Below, one piece after another: positions 10,476-22,400 of a stretch of DNA of 64,000 nucleotides. The notes below the pieces were generated by a model. The model was not told the DNA's origin. It saw only the letters and a list, made by a program, of their open reading frames with translations, and did not search any database. The stretch covers positions 1,512,501 to 1,576,500 of the forward strand of contig CALNXK010000102.1 of NCBI GenBank assembly GCA_942486035.1, read 5' to 3'. The stretch comes from Porites lobata. Its lineage: Eukaryota > Cnidaria > Anthozoa > Scleractinia > Poritidae. The position numbers and the translations under genes are program-made. Each line of letters opens with the position of its first letter. Position 1 is the stretch's first letter.

Positions 10476-13190
10476 GTCGTTTAAGAGTAGGATGGTACTG
10501 CTTGAAGAGGGGCGATACGGCTTGAAGTAAATCGCTACATTCCGACCCCGCTATTTAACTTTATCCTCAATTTCCTTGTACTTAACCCTTCAAGCCGCAA
10601 GATCCACATACAAATTCTCCAGACTAATCTCCGTACATTTCTTTTAAAAATAGTTGAGAGAATTTGGTTTAAGATCAAAACGTTCTATCTTTGTTAATCA
10701 ATTCAATTCTCATAACTTTTACTGTTGATGATCTGCTGATGTTGTTGGGAGAAAATTGATGTTGGTCAGTCAGGGTTAATAAGAACAGAAAGAGAAAACA
10801 GGAGGGTCATTGTTTTGGTAATGAATCTCTTATTTACTCAGTTTATCGCATGTCGTACTTTATGGCTAATAAATTGCATTCTTAGGATTAGGTATAATCT
10901 AGCTGGATTTTTGGAAACATAGCCAGCGAGCTGAATTGCAGCCTCTTGATTGTAGAAAGCCAAAACGCAAGTTTCTTAATTCTTGTGTCAGATTATCCAG
11001 AATATCACACTAAGAAAGGAAAAGGAGCGGGAATTACGAAAATAGAGGGAACTGGGAGAAAGGCAGGCGGAGAAGGGACTGAAAAGACAATGGTTGCAGC
11101 CTTTAAATTGGCTACTTATTTGGAGATACTGTACTTTTGGAAAAAAAAAAAAAAACTGGCGGAACGACCATGAGAACTTTTTAGTCTTTCAAAAATCTAG
11201 CTAAAGAATAGACTGAAGTATTTTAAGAATTCCTCAGTAGAATAGCCAAAAATATCAAGAGTAGTGTTGTATAGATAGATCATCTAATGGTCTTGTGCTT
11301 TTGACCTCGGTTGTGATAGTCATATGAGATAAGATTTACATTGATTCTCCGCGTTGTTTTTTAAAACATTAAGTCTCATCAACATTTATTGCCAGCGGTT
11401 GACACACCTTCTTTGATGACGTCACAATTGAAGGCTTTCAAAAGCAGCAAGGTCTGTTTTACAAGCACTTCTCTCTTGTCAGTGTAATGATTTTGTATCC
11501 GTGCAGTTAATAAACGTTGAGGTGATCCACGTTGTGTGGCATGTGTAGTAATTATTGAAAAAACCGTGACTATAATCATCTCCTTGTATTCTGTTGATAG
11601 CTGTGTCTTTCTTGCTGCCCTACGCTGGTTCCGTTGTCACTAATAGACAATAAAAGTTTCATACGATATTGCTTCTGTTGCATGATTGATGTGGGGTTGG
11701 ACGATAGCCGTTCATTATTTTTTGGATGGCCATCAGGGGCGTAGCCGGGATTTTTCTAGAGGTACGCACAATTCCCAAACCCTCCTCCCTCCCCCCTTAC
11801 AACAACGTTTTCATCTGATGCTTTATAAGCGATGAACAGTTACTGCTTACAGATATTTCTAGGAACCACAATTTGCCATCTGTCCTCTTTGAATTTATAT
11901 ATCCTGCAGCTTGCTGCCATCTGCGCCCTTCTCCCTGCCTTAATGCGCTTTTCTCTAAATACATCGGTCCTCCACTCGTAGTTTCTCTGGAAACCGGTGG
12001 TGGGGCCTACTTGCAAAAAACATCAAAAAATATCTAAGACATTCTGCTAACATGCTTGTTTCTTTTTTTTGATTTTTTTTTAAGTACCAACGAATCTAAA
12101 AAATGGAAGTATTCAGTCCCTGCCTGCAACTCACGCAAAACAGTCTGATTCTGGACTCAACGCCACGGATTCCGGATTCTCTTTCAAGGGAACTTTTTTA
12201 ATGGATTCTGCACTCTATTGTTAACTGGATTCCAGATTTCTTGAGCTGCATTCCTGATTCCAGATTCCAAAAGAAAATGTCCTACCATTTTCTTAAGTTT
12301 ACTTTTTCATATTTCACTCCCCAGGTTAAGCTATTTTAGTAACAAAAGGAAACCTAAAATTTCCGGATTAAAAAATGTGTGGAGAGAGGAATAAGAAAAA
12401 TTCTCACTTTCAGTAATACGTTAAATTGCATCTAACTAGCCTAGGCATAATAAAACTGAAGCCCTTGCAATTTCGAAAACACTAGCTTACTGAGTTCCCC
12501 TAGGGCGACCGAACAGATACAAATTTTATAGCGCCACATAGCGAGCATTTCTAGTGATCTAATAGTTCTCTGGACAGCCTACAAAATGTTTTCAATGTAT
12601 TTAGGAGGAAACCGTCGTTGGGTGCCCCTGACGGAATGACATACTCCGGTAACAATATCAAAATGCCCAGGTGTCTAAATCAAACGGAAATAGACTTGAG
12701 CGTCGACTTTAAACTCAGCACCAGTAGAGAGTTTACAGTTGATTTTTAAGTTTCATTTGCAGTCATGAACGAGTGCTAAACAGGAAAACATAATTGTCAC
12801 GCAGATCATGCACACTGCAACACCAAAAGGAGACAGTTTTTTTTATTTTTGGAAGCTACTAGGGTATGCAGGAAACGGTCTCTGATTTCAATCTTGCTTT
12901 GCGTCCTCCTGTCGATCGACTCTCCGCTATGGCAGATTAGCACAAATTTAGGCACATTTTTTTAAATGGTCAGAGTTGTTGAGGTTGTAGCTAGACATAT
13001 ACGATTTTCATTATCATTTTCAGATGTTGATATTGAGTGCATCCAAGAATCACAGACTGCCTTCAAAGCCTTGCGTCTTGCCAAAATACTGATAGCTCGT
13101 GCAATTGTCATTGTCAAGATTGATATATAGGTGACGAGAAGACACTCTGCAACCCTAAAGGTTAAGGGATTATTGGACAAATGGAGGGGT
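10476..13190 (+). repeat. 3' flanking duplication of copy A
   Basis: Positions 10476-11700 match 42280-43500 and 56170-57360. Positions 11700-13190 match 57360-58830 closely. The stretch includes CAGGGGCGTAGCCGGGATTT at about 11734, which resembles a hAT-type terminal repeat, but no partner end was found. An open frame (10946-11173) is partly kept in the gene B and C flanks. No gene was recognised apart from the ghost EGF exon at 12763. Confidence 0.7.
12763..12880 (+). pseudogene. Ghost cbEGF exon
   Basis: After an acceptor-like tttcatttgcag the sequence reads VMNEC, stop (TAA at 12777-12779), TGKHNCHADHAHCNTK. A frameshift follows and GYAGNGL appears in the next frame. This aligns with the cbEGF exons (DINECETGKHHC, GYFGNGF). 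The same stop occurs in the duplicate at 58392, so inactivation predates the duplication. Confidence 0.65.
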
Positions 13191-13261
13191 AATGGATTAT
13201 AGTTCCATGGTGTTCTTCTGTATTTTCTCTCTATTTTGGTTCATTCCATTTGAACTGATCA

Positions 13262-14205
13262 CAGGAAAAAAATCGTTGGATAGAAAGTATGTACTACTTC
13301 GCCAAGCAGGCGTAAAACAAAATAAAAGTGCTGTAAAGTATCCGTTGTGGGAAGAAAATATCATTTTTCACTGTTTCAAAGACATCTGGTTGATTATTAC
13401 GTAGATCCGCTCTTAAAAGTCATCTACTAATTACATATTTGTGGCTTTACGTGGGTTTGGCCATGCTGCCAAACATGATAAATAAGGCTGGATAGGTGTC
13501 CTTTACTTGTGGTAAAGTATAGAGCAGTACAGAATGTGATATAGTGTAACAAAATAACGCCAAAATGTTTTACCTTAATTTGCAACATGATATTTCCACA
13601 AGAGATTTTCATGAATTAGCACCCTTAGATTACCCTTCGTACCACAGGTTTTTTCTCGCGTGCCTAAGGCCGAGGACACGAGCGGCGAAGTCGCAAGAAA
13701 AAACCTTTCGCTTTTCGCGCGGGTCACTTTTTAGACTTGAACGAGAGGGGAAACCGCGAATGAAAGGCCTCTGGCACCCAGGGTACCCTTAGATATATTT
13801 GACCTTTTTTGGTGCGTTCTAAGGAGATGCAGCCGGTTCGGGTATATAGCGCAATATACTTTCAAATCAATTTGGTAATCTAACAAATATTCACTGTTAA
13901 GGTCTCGCGATATAAATGACAAAGCTTAAGATTTTTTTACATGGCAATCTTTATTTTTGAATACGTATGAGTCTCTGAAAGTGCACTCTGCTGTATTTTC
14001 TTTCTAAAAAATCGTTCGATAGAAAGTCCGTCAGTACTTCGATCGCCAACACGCAGCCGTAAAACAAAAGGGTTGTAGGGTATCCGTTATAGGAAAGAAA
14101 ATCATTTTTCACTATTTCCACTTAGACATCTGGTTGATTATTACGTAGATCCGCTATTAAACTTCACCTGCTAATTACATATTTGTGGCTTTAGGTGGGT
14201 TTGAC
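13262..14205. repeat. Pair of ~200-bp direct repeats
   Basis: Positions 13262-13462 and 14006-14205 are diverged direct copies. Shared blocks include TTCACT.TTTC, GACATCTGGTTGATTATTAC and GCTAATTACATATTTGTGGC in similar order. The first keeps a 70-codon open frame (13192-13404) and the second does not, so coding is unlikely. Confidence 0.6.
13631..13784. mobile_element. ~154-bp TIR element with 10-bp TSD
   Basis: The element begins TACCCTTCGTACCACAGG. Its far end, read in reverse complement, begins TACCCTGGGTGCCAGAGG. The flanks are the direct repeat ACCCTTAGAT at 13621-13630 and 13785-13794. The interior is GC-rich and purine-biased, unlike its surroundings. It is non-autonomous; a 9-10-bp TSD suggests Mutator-like transposition (inference). 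Confidence 0.7.
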
Positions 14206-15568
14206 AAATTTTCCATATGCAAAAATAAGAATAAGAATTTTGCAGGTCTTGAACCTGCTGAGGTGGATATCCGCTTTCATCAGCGTAATTCTTTATACCT
14301 TACTCAGCTGATTCAATAACTGTTTAGTAGAACTCCAGAATATATTATTCCTTTATAGAGCTCATTAGTTAAAGTTAAATCAAGATAAGTGTGCTGGAGG
14401 TAAAGTTCACATTGCCGGCTGCAATTCAAAATCTTCTGAAAAAAAAAAAGTACTGACTCTGAGATCATTTAAAGTTGCTCCTCTGAGATAACATTATTAA
14501 TAAATTAGGAAGACTTAGTCGTTTGGTGATAAATTAGCCTTTGTCAACTTGTATTTCTCTTTCATGTTCTCGATGATTACAAAAAAAAAACGTCTCTCCA
14601 AATAATCCCTAGAATTGGGAAATCTTCGTGAGGGGCATTAGGCTTCTTCTTGAAGTTAATCATAAATTGTACATATATATTTTATAGGAACGGCATGTGC
14701 GAATGAATGACCCGCCATGAAGATAAAGCTAATGGCGGATGAAGAGAAAAAGTCCATGATTTGACAGACGAAATTAAAGAAGATAGTTTTGCTAATGGCC
14801 TCGTAAAGACTCAGCTCTGGGCAAGTTTTCATATGCGAGCTGATACTCGGAGAACGGGGCACCAATACTTCCGGGCCGGGATGATCCATGAATCCATTAT
14901 GGCATCGCACAAAAGGAACAAGAGGAGGGGTTTAATATCAATGCCACTATAATGTTGCCCCGTGAAGTTTCTATTTGCAATTTCTTCCAGCTGAATGTCC
15001 AAAAATCGGATCCGTGATCGCTGATGTAGGACTATTGACGTTGATTCAATCTTAAACTACTTCAAGCGGCTTAAAAACGTTCTTCAGCGGTTTCCATTGC
15101 TTTTCAGTGAATAGGTATTTCAATAGGAAACCCGTCATTAGCTTCAAATTGTTTTCAATTTATCTGCTCTGAATGATGAAACTTTTATAGGAACCATACC
15201 ACAACAGCTCAAAATATTTTCGGTCTTTTATAATAGGATAGCGTACACATTGCCCCTGAGACTTCGCAACTTGAAATCTTTTGATGATCTTCTTGCATGT
15301 ATTCATACTTTTATTGAACAGTCTTACAATTTCAGTGAGTAAAATGTAAGAAAACCGAAGATTTGCCGATTAATAATAAATAGTCGTATAACGTTAGCAA
15401 ATATCTAGCTCCGCCTTTTTTTCTGCTAATTGACTCCGAAATAAAGTGACTTAAGAGGTGTTAATTACCGCACAAGTTTTAATTTTCTGCAATTGAAGCA
15501 ATTCCATTTAATCCTTCGTGTTCTTTCGCAACACTTTCTCGAATAGTTCCAGATTACCTATATATTGA
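14206..15568. other. No recognisable gene
   Basis: Only short overlapping frames on both strands (14656-14910 minus, 14761-14952 plus) are present. Neither has splice sites or a domain I recognise. The region separates the gene A flank from gene B. Confidence 0.5.
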
Positions 15569-16079
15569 CAGGGGCGGACGGAGGATTTTGTGATAGAGGG
15601 GGCCTAGAGACATTATAGTATACAGTTTCAATATGGGCGCGATATTGCCCATCAAGACTGCAAACGGCGCACTTTTCTAGGGAATTTCGGGCGCATTCTC
15701 CTCCGGGAAATTTTTGAGATTGAAGTTCTCTTAAATGCAATCTAGTGCATTGTAGACTCTTAAATTTAGCAAATGCCTGGATTACATATTGAATAGGTAA
15801 TGCTGAAATATTTCATAAACCACAGGTGTGGTTGTGGTCAAAGAAGTAATTAAAACTTTATGATGCTAGCAGGGGCCGAAGAGATTGCGGCGAGAACACA
15901 ACTTCCCGGCAAAGACAAAGTTCAATAAATTTTCTTATTAACAATGTTTATTAAAGAAAATATCTTTAAGTAACAAAGCTCCAAGTACCACCCGACACAC
16001 GTTTACAAAAGAAAAAATTCCCGGACAAATGGAGGGGGGAATGCGGGGCGCCCTGTGCCCACCCCTAAATCCGCCCTTG
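15569..16079. mobile_element. hAT-like non-autonomous element, ~511 bp
   Basis: The left end CAGGGGCGGACGGAGGATTT and the right end TAAATCCGCCCTTG (inverse CAAGGGCGGATTTA) look like hAT-type terminal repeats. No clean 8-bp TSD is visible (TATATTGA against TTCAATTC), so the ends may have decayed. No transposase frame is present. It lies 257 bp before the gene B start. Confidence 0.5.
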
Positions 16080-16335
16080 TTCAATTCAGTCTGTCTTGGG
16101 CTTTTTCCAGGTCATATTGATTCCCCATACCTTGTTATAATGTCCTGAATAACAATACCCAGGGATGAATATTATACTACCAATGCAATGAAAAGATTGT
16201 ATTTCAGTCCGTTTTGACAGCGAGGAAGCAACAAACAAGCGGATTTAGATCTAGACAACTGAAGCTTTCTCCAAACGAAGGCAAAACTTTGAAGAAGGCC
16301 AATCGTGCACTGCCCTGCGACTTACTCTAAGAAAC

Positions 16336-16414
16336 ATGGAAGGCTATCAAGTACTTCTTAGATACTATATCTTCGTAATAGGGATCTTTACTACACTTCC
16401 AAGTGTTTCTAGAG
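16336..16414 (+). CDS. Gene B exon 1: signal peptide
   Basis: The exon encodes a 26-residue hydrophobic leader (MEGYQVLLRY, then IFVIGIFTTLPSVSR) and ends G|gtaaca in phase 1. The 120-bp intron that follows leads to the PAN exon in matching phase (G plus CT gives Ala). Genes A and C carry leader and PAN in one exon. The ATG is the first in this frame next to the hydrophobic stretch. Confidence 0.7.
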
Positions 16415-19400
16415 GTAACACTCTAACCTGAGTTCAAGCAGTCTATATTTTCAGTAGTCTGGCTGCTTTGGAAAATATTAATTTTTTTCGGTACATTCCT
16501 AAAGCTACCATTTTTTCCTTTGTCTTTTGAACAGCTTTCAGCCAAGGTTCCATTAACAACTTTGTCTATGTCAACTTCATGATAAGTGAATTTTCCTACC
16601 TCAATATCACAAGTATTGGGCGGAATCTTATTCAAGAAGAAAACGATTGTGGCTACGCCTGTCAAGAAATTCCGTCATGTTTTTCCTACAACGTGGCTGT
16701 CTTCCCTGATGTCAACGGCAAACTTCTGTGTGAACTCCTCCCATCGGACAAATATAACAACTCGGATACGTTCAACGCCAGCAAAGAGTTTCATCATTTT
16801 TATATTCCGGTGAGTCAAACTACTTATTTATTACAACTTTTTCATTTGAAGGATAATAAATAACCCTCTCATTTGTCTCCCTAGTTATTAGTTTCGGAAG
16901 TTAGCATTTGTAAATAAGACACGTGTCTCTTTGGTTGGAGAATTAGTCTCCAATGCACTGACCGAACTGTGCTTCAAATGCAAAAGAAAACAAGTTTGCT
17001 AGGGAATTTGCCTTTAAGCCATGAAAAAGGAGAGGCGGGGGGTGGGAAAAAAAAAAAAAAAAACCAAGAACGTTTTCCAGTAGTAATACGCCTGCCTATT
17101 TCTAATGGATCAATCCCTGACATACTTTATGAAATTAAAATCGCTATTACCTTCGAATGTCAGGCAGATTCAAATAAATCTTCCAAACAAAATATTTGCC
17201 TTAAAAATTACTCAAAGTTCAATACATCTTATTGTTTTAGCCTCTCTTATCGTAATCTCCCAGATATACGATCCCTTATTTCTCTCACAAAAATTGTCCA
17301 AATTATTTTCGATTGTGGAGCAAAATTGTCATCATCAGCACAAGGTCTTGAAATTCGGTGACATGGCCACAAATTTAGTTCATAAAACAGAATTCAGTTC
17401 TAAAACCTCTGACGAATGGCTGGGCTGCATGGCCACATCTGAGCCCTGTTTTAAAATATATTGTACGCTGTTGTCGGTTCTTAATAATTAATAAAATGAC
17501 ATCACTGAAGTAGGAAACAAACTAAAAGGAGAAGAAGGAACTAAAATTCAAGCGAACTTGTTTTCATAACTTAATAGATTTACAATAGGATGAAGGTTCG
17601 AAGTTGTTAACCTCTTCTAATGAAGACAAGAAAACTGCTCGACTAGTTTTCTTTACTTAAAGTGAACTAAGACCAGGTTAATTTAATTCCATTATCACAG
17701 TGTGTCTCTTGTCCTGCTTATAGTTGATATATTACCATTACAGCAACACAAATAAGCTACTGGAATACACACTTAATACAGCTAATTCGTATTTATGCCT
17801 GCTTGTTGAAGCAATGCAAATAAAATAACCTGTGAGACTAAGGGGACTTATTCGCTCTATAGTGTTTGCCTTTCCTGTTTGATATTGCCATAGGAACGCA
17901 CATTTAAAGCTAGAATTTCCACCTGCAGTTATCAAACCGCTCGTATTTTGTTCTTTCTGAACAGTTTTCGTGACTGCGCTACAAATCAGTATAACCAATT
18001 CCCGATGTTTTTTTTTTTTCCAAGCCTTTTTAAAGCTTCCCCGCCAGCAGAGGCCACTTTTCACGATATTCGGCAGGTGGAAAGAAAAGCCGGCTTGCCG
18101 TCAATACCCCTTTATTGTTTTAGCCTTCCGCCATTAACTTGATACACCAGTTTTATCGATCGTAATATGCCGAATAGACTATCTCCCATTTCTCTTACAA
18201 TGATTGTCCAACTTATTTTCGGATTGTTGACCAAAACTGTCATCAGCACAACGTACGTTTTTAAATTCGGTGGCATGGCCACAAACTTTAAGTTCACAAG
18301 ACAGTGTTGAGTTCAGTTCCAAAACCTCTAACATTTAAAGCTAGAATTTCCACCTTTAATTATCAAACCGTTCGTATTTTGTTCTTTGTGAACTGTTTTT
18401 GTGACTGCGCTGCAAATCAGTTTTACCAATTCCCGATTATTTTTCCTTTTAAGCCCTTTTAAAGCTTCTCTTCCAACAAAGGCCTCTTTGCAAGATATTC
18501 GGCGGGCGGAAGGAAATCCCCACGAATACCATGAAAAGAGGCATATTTCTACTGGCGGTGGCAGTCCTATAATATTTCGTAACAGCACGAAAAAGTCTGC
18601 TAAAAGCGTCACGCCGCATTATTATTGAGAAAGTAATACGAATAAGTGCGTCAAATCTAAACTAGTAATAGCTGTCACTACAGCTAGCTGCCCCCGCTCT
18701 ATATGTTGTTGGTCAATAGTTTTCTTATTGTGTAGCTCTTTGAAAAATACCGACTCTTAATGAAGATTCTCACACATATTCCATACAATAAGCGAGATAA
18801 AAACAGGAAACCAAGGTTCCATGCACTGATTCAGTTCGATTCACACAGCTTTGAACAAAACATTCTCAGTTTCGAGAATATTTTATGTTAAACCGTAAAA
18901 AATAAAAAATAAAAAAGAATTAAAGTTGGAATTTTTCGCTATTTCTCTTTCACCTCCCGCGTTCTAATCATTTTATTCTTGTTGTTGTTAACTATCAAAA
19001 CAATAAAAAAAGTCTAGTTAGTTAGAATTGAGTCTCGCCTTAATTTTGTCTATTCAGTCCTTATTATTAGTCAGTTGGTCTCTAATTAAGCATCTGCGCA
19101 TCAAAGGATATTAAGTGTAATTATGGCATTCTCTATATATAATTACACGAGCTTATTACATGGAGGAAGGTGTCCTTAAAACACTGACATATACCACATT
19201 CACAACAAAACTGAAACGAACACTCGATCTCTGCGGCTACGATAGCTCGCCTTTCTCTGGACACTACTTCAGGCGAGAGGGTGCTTCATTTGCCTTGCAT
19301 TGCGGCGTGCCTAGCGATTATATTAAGCTACAAGGCGACTGGAAATCGACTGCATATGAGCGTTACTTAGACCATTCACTACGCTACAACTTAGAGGCTC

Positions 19401-22400
19401 TCCAACAGATGAGCCAGGGTATCACTCACTAACTCCCCTTTTCTCTCTTTGGTGGTTTGGAGGGTATCGCGCGATGGTCTAGGCAATAGAGACCCAGAGA
19501 ACCCCAAAGGGAGTTGTTGTGTATTTAGTGAGTGATAAACCTGTTTATCAGGATTAAATACATGTGGTGGACGTTCAGCGCCAAGCCCATGTATATATAC
19601 AAGCTGCTGCCACGTGTGAGTGATTATGCGATTCTGGCCAGCTGATGCGTTGAACACGATTGTAAGCTTTTCTTGTCCCATCCCTCCCTCCCTGAAGGTA
19701 TCGCGCGTGGTCTAGGCAATGAAGACCCAAAGAACCCCAAAGAGAGATGTTGTGTATTTAAAGAGCTTATTACATGCCAACCGAAGATAATTTTAGCTTT
19801 TTTTTTTAGCTTGTAACGGCGCTGAAAATGCAATTCAAATTTCATATCGTCAGCGATCATTTTAGCTGTCGAGCAAAGTAGAATCCTGACAACCTCGTCC
19901 CCAGGGCTTTTCCCTTAAAAAATGGGCTAAATAAATATGTTTTATTTATTTATGTATTTATTAATTCACTTTTTTATTTGTTCATCAGTCCGCTCGCTTA
20001 GACACAGATATGACTAATAACATTTTTGCTAGCTAAAAAGTAAATAAAGTCCGGAAGATAAATCGATATTTTGTGGGCGTTTTCACTAAATAAAACAATT
20101 ATTCCACTCGCACTTGCTCCGTCTGAGATGATTGCTGAGCTAGCCCATATCCAACAACCGGCAGGTGGAGTAATTGTGTTAAGAAGGGATCCATCAGGAA
20201 ATTGAGTAATTTTTATTTTCAGTGGTCAAAAACCTTGTACCAGAATAATTTAAACAATATCGCATTCTGTTTTTACATTTTTAAAGGGCTAAAGATGAAA
20301 TTAGTTACACGTGTAATAACCCCAAAGAAAATTTCTTATGATAGGACGAGAAAATAAATGTCAAATTTCATAAAATGGCATCTTACACATGACATTTTCA
20401 GAGTTTTACCTTTGTTTTCACAATTTTTGTGAAAATTTGACATTTATTTATCGGGCTCCCATAAAAATAGTATTTGTTGTTATTACAGTTAACTAACTTG
20501 TATATAAATAGCCCTTGAAAAATGTAAAAAAGAAAGCGATTTTGTTTAAATTATTCTGGTACCAGGTTTTTTTGTCCACTAAAAATTGAAATTACTCTAT
20601 TTCCTGATGGATTCCTTCTTAATGCTACATGTAACTAAAACTTGGGGCTCAACTTGGTCGACGAAAGTCAATAACTGAATTTGCCGTAAATTCAGCATCT
20701 GTCTAATATGGATAAATGTTATGCGTCACGTTACAGGATATTTTGACTTTGACATAAAATCATGGTCTTTACTTACAGCCGTATCCTTTCCTTTGTGTAG
20801 TCTCCTTGTGACAGTTCGCCCTGTAAGAACACTGGAAAATGCACTTCGTTGTACCAGGAAAATGGATATAAGTGTATCTGCGTGGAAGGATTCACCGGAA
20901 CAGACTGCGAGACGAGTAAGAAATACTGAGTTTAAACAATGTTGCCACTTACTGTAATACAATCACAGGTGAGACACTAATTAACGCACTTTGCAAGTGG
21001 GAACGGTTATCAGCATAAAGCTTTTGTACTGATTTTTGCGTTCGAGGTACGAGAACGCAACCCCTAATTTGTGTTGGGTGATCTGTACATTATTGGGTGA
21101 CCTGTGCAATTAATAAGGGTTTTTTTTTTAGATTTCATTTTCGTTCGTCGTCGTCGACACACATTTGCCTCGCTTTGAGGCGCTTGCTTAAGTTTTGCCT
21201 CCCTTTGACGCGCTAACTCATGTGGTGATTCTTGTGTCCTCGGCGTTCATCTTTCAAAGGTTTGCTAAGGTCTGATATTCTTCGTAAAGCGTTCATCTTT
21301 TAAAAAGTTTGCTAAATCTTCGTAAAGCGTACATCGATCTGTGATTGCTGAATCGTCCAAAGCGTTCATCTTCCAGGAGTTTGCTGTTAAATTTTACTTT
21401 GGATTAAGCCTTCATATTTTTCAGCATGGTTCGTCACTGTCTTTGGAAAATGTCTGCTACTACTGGTGCATGCAGCAAACCGGGTTTAGTTCGGCGGCCG
21501 TTATGCCACAAAGTAAATTTACGAGTTGTGTAGCTCGGCAGCCGTTGTGCCACAAAGTAAATCTACCGAGATTTGAAGCTCGGCGGCGCCATTTGACCAT
21601 GACTTGTGATATTTTCGGCACCGGACAAACGAACACTTTAACTCTGTTATTTATTAGGAAAAACTTATAAATCAGCCCACGGTAGCGCCACTCTCGAGTC
21701 ACTGAAATCAACACGCTCGACCAAATTACTGAACAAGTTATTGACGTGAGCCGCACACACGTTCCGTTGAAGGCTTTGACAGGGTTAGTGCGAAGTTTGA
21801 ATTCAGATGTGAATGCTTTTAAACCAGTAAATTCAATGCAATTCATTTTGTCAACTAGTTGATGATTGGATGCTGTTAAAAATAACAGAGAAAATTATCC
21901 GAAGAAATGTTCTTGAAGAAAGAAAAAGAATCCCGGGTTAAGAACTAATCGGCCTTTGAGAAACTGCGCCCTCTAACTCGCGCCAGTAAAACAAAATGTT
22001 CCATTTACACGTCCGACGCTGGCCAATGTCTCCTCCGATTAAAAGCACTTGACACCGAACCTGATACGATATCTTTTAAAAACATTCTTAAAATGATACA
22101 CAGTTTAAATAGAGGTTTCGCTGTACGCAACCCTTACGTTCAAAATATGCCTTACTCATATTTATCTACATCGCAACCACCCTTCCGCCTCAACAAACCT
22201 ATCGAACGCACGCTCCTAAGCTCCGATTACTCCTAGTCACGGTATTATATTATTGACCTTTGCTTCTTTGAGCTCACTAAAATAAAAAAAAAATCTAACT
22301 GAGAAGATTTTGAAATCTACCTTGAAAGAAATGTCGACCAATAAGTATCTCACTGAACTTTTACTTCACGTTACCTGACCACAAATTTCAATTTCCCTGC

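Noticed and set aside
14246..14270. GCAGGTCTTGAACCTGC stem
   Set aside because: A short inverted motif checked as a possible tRNA arm. No cloverleaf, anticodon arm or acceptor stem surrounds it.
21460..21846. 128-codon minus-strand frame in gene B intron 3
   Set aside because: It overlaps short direct repeats, has no recognisable motif or splice support, and is probably kept open by the repeat composition.
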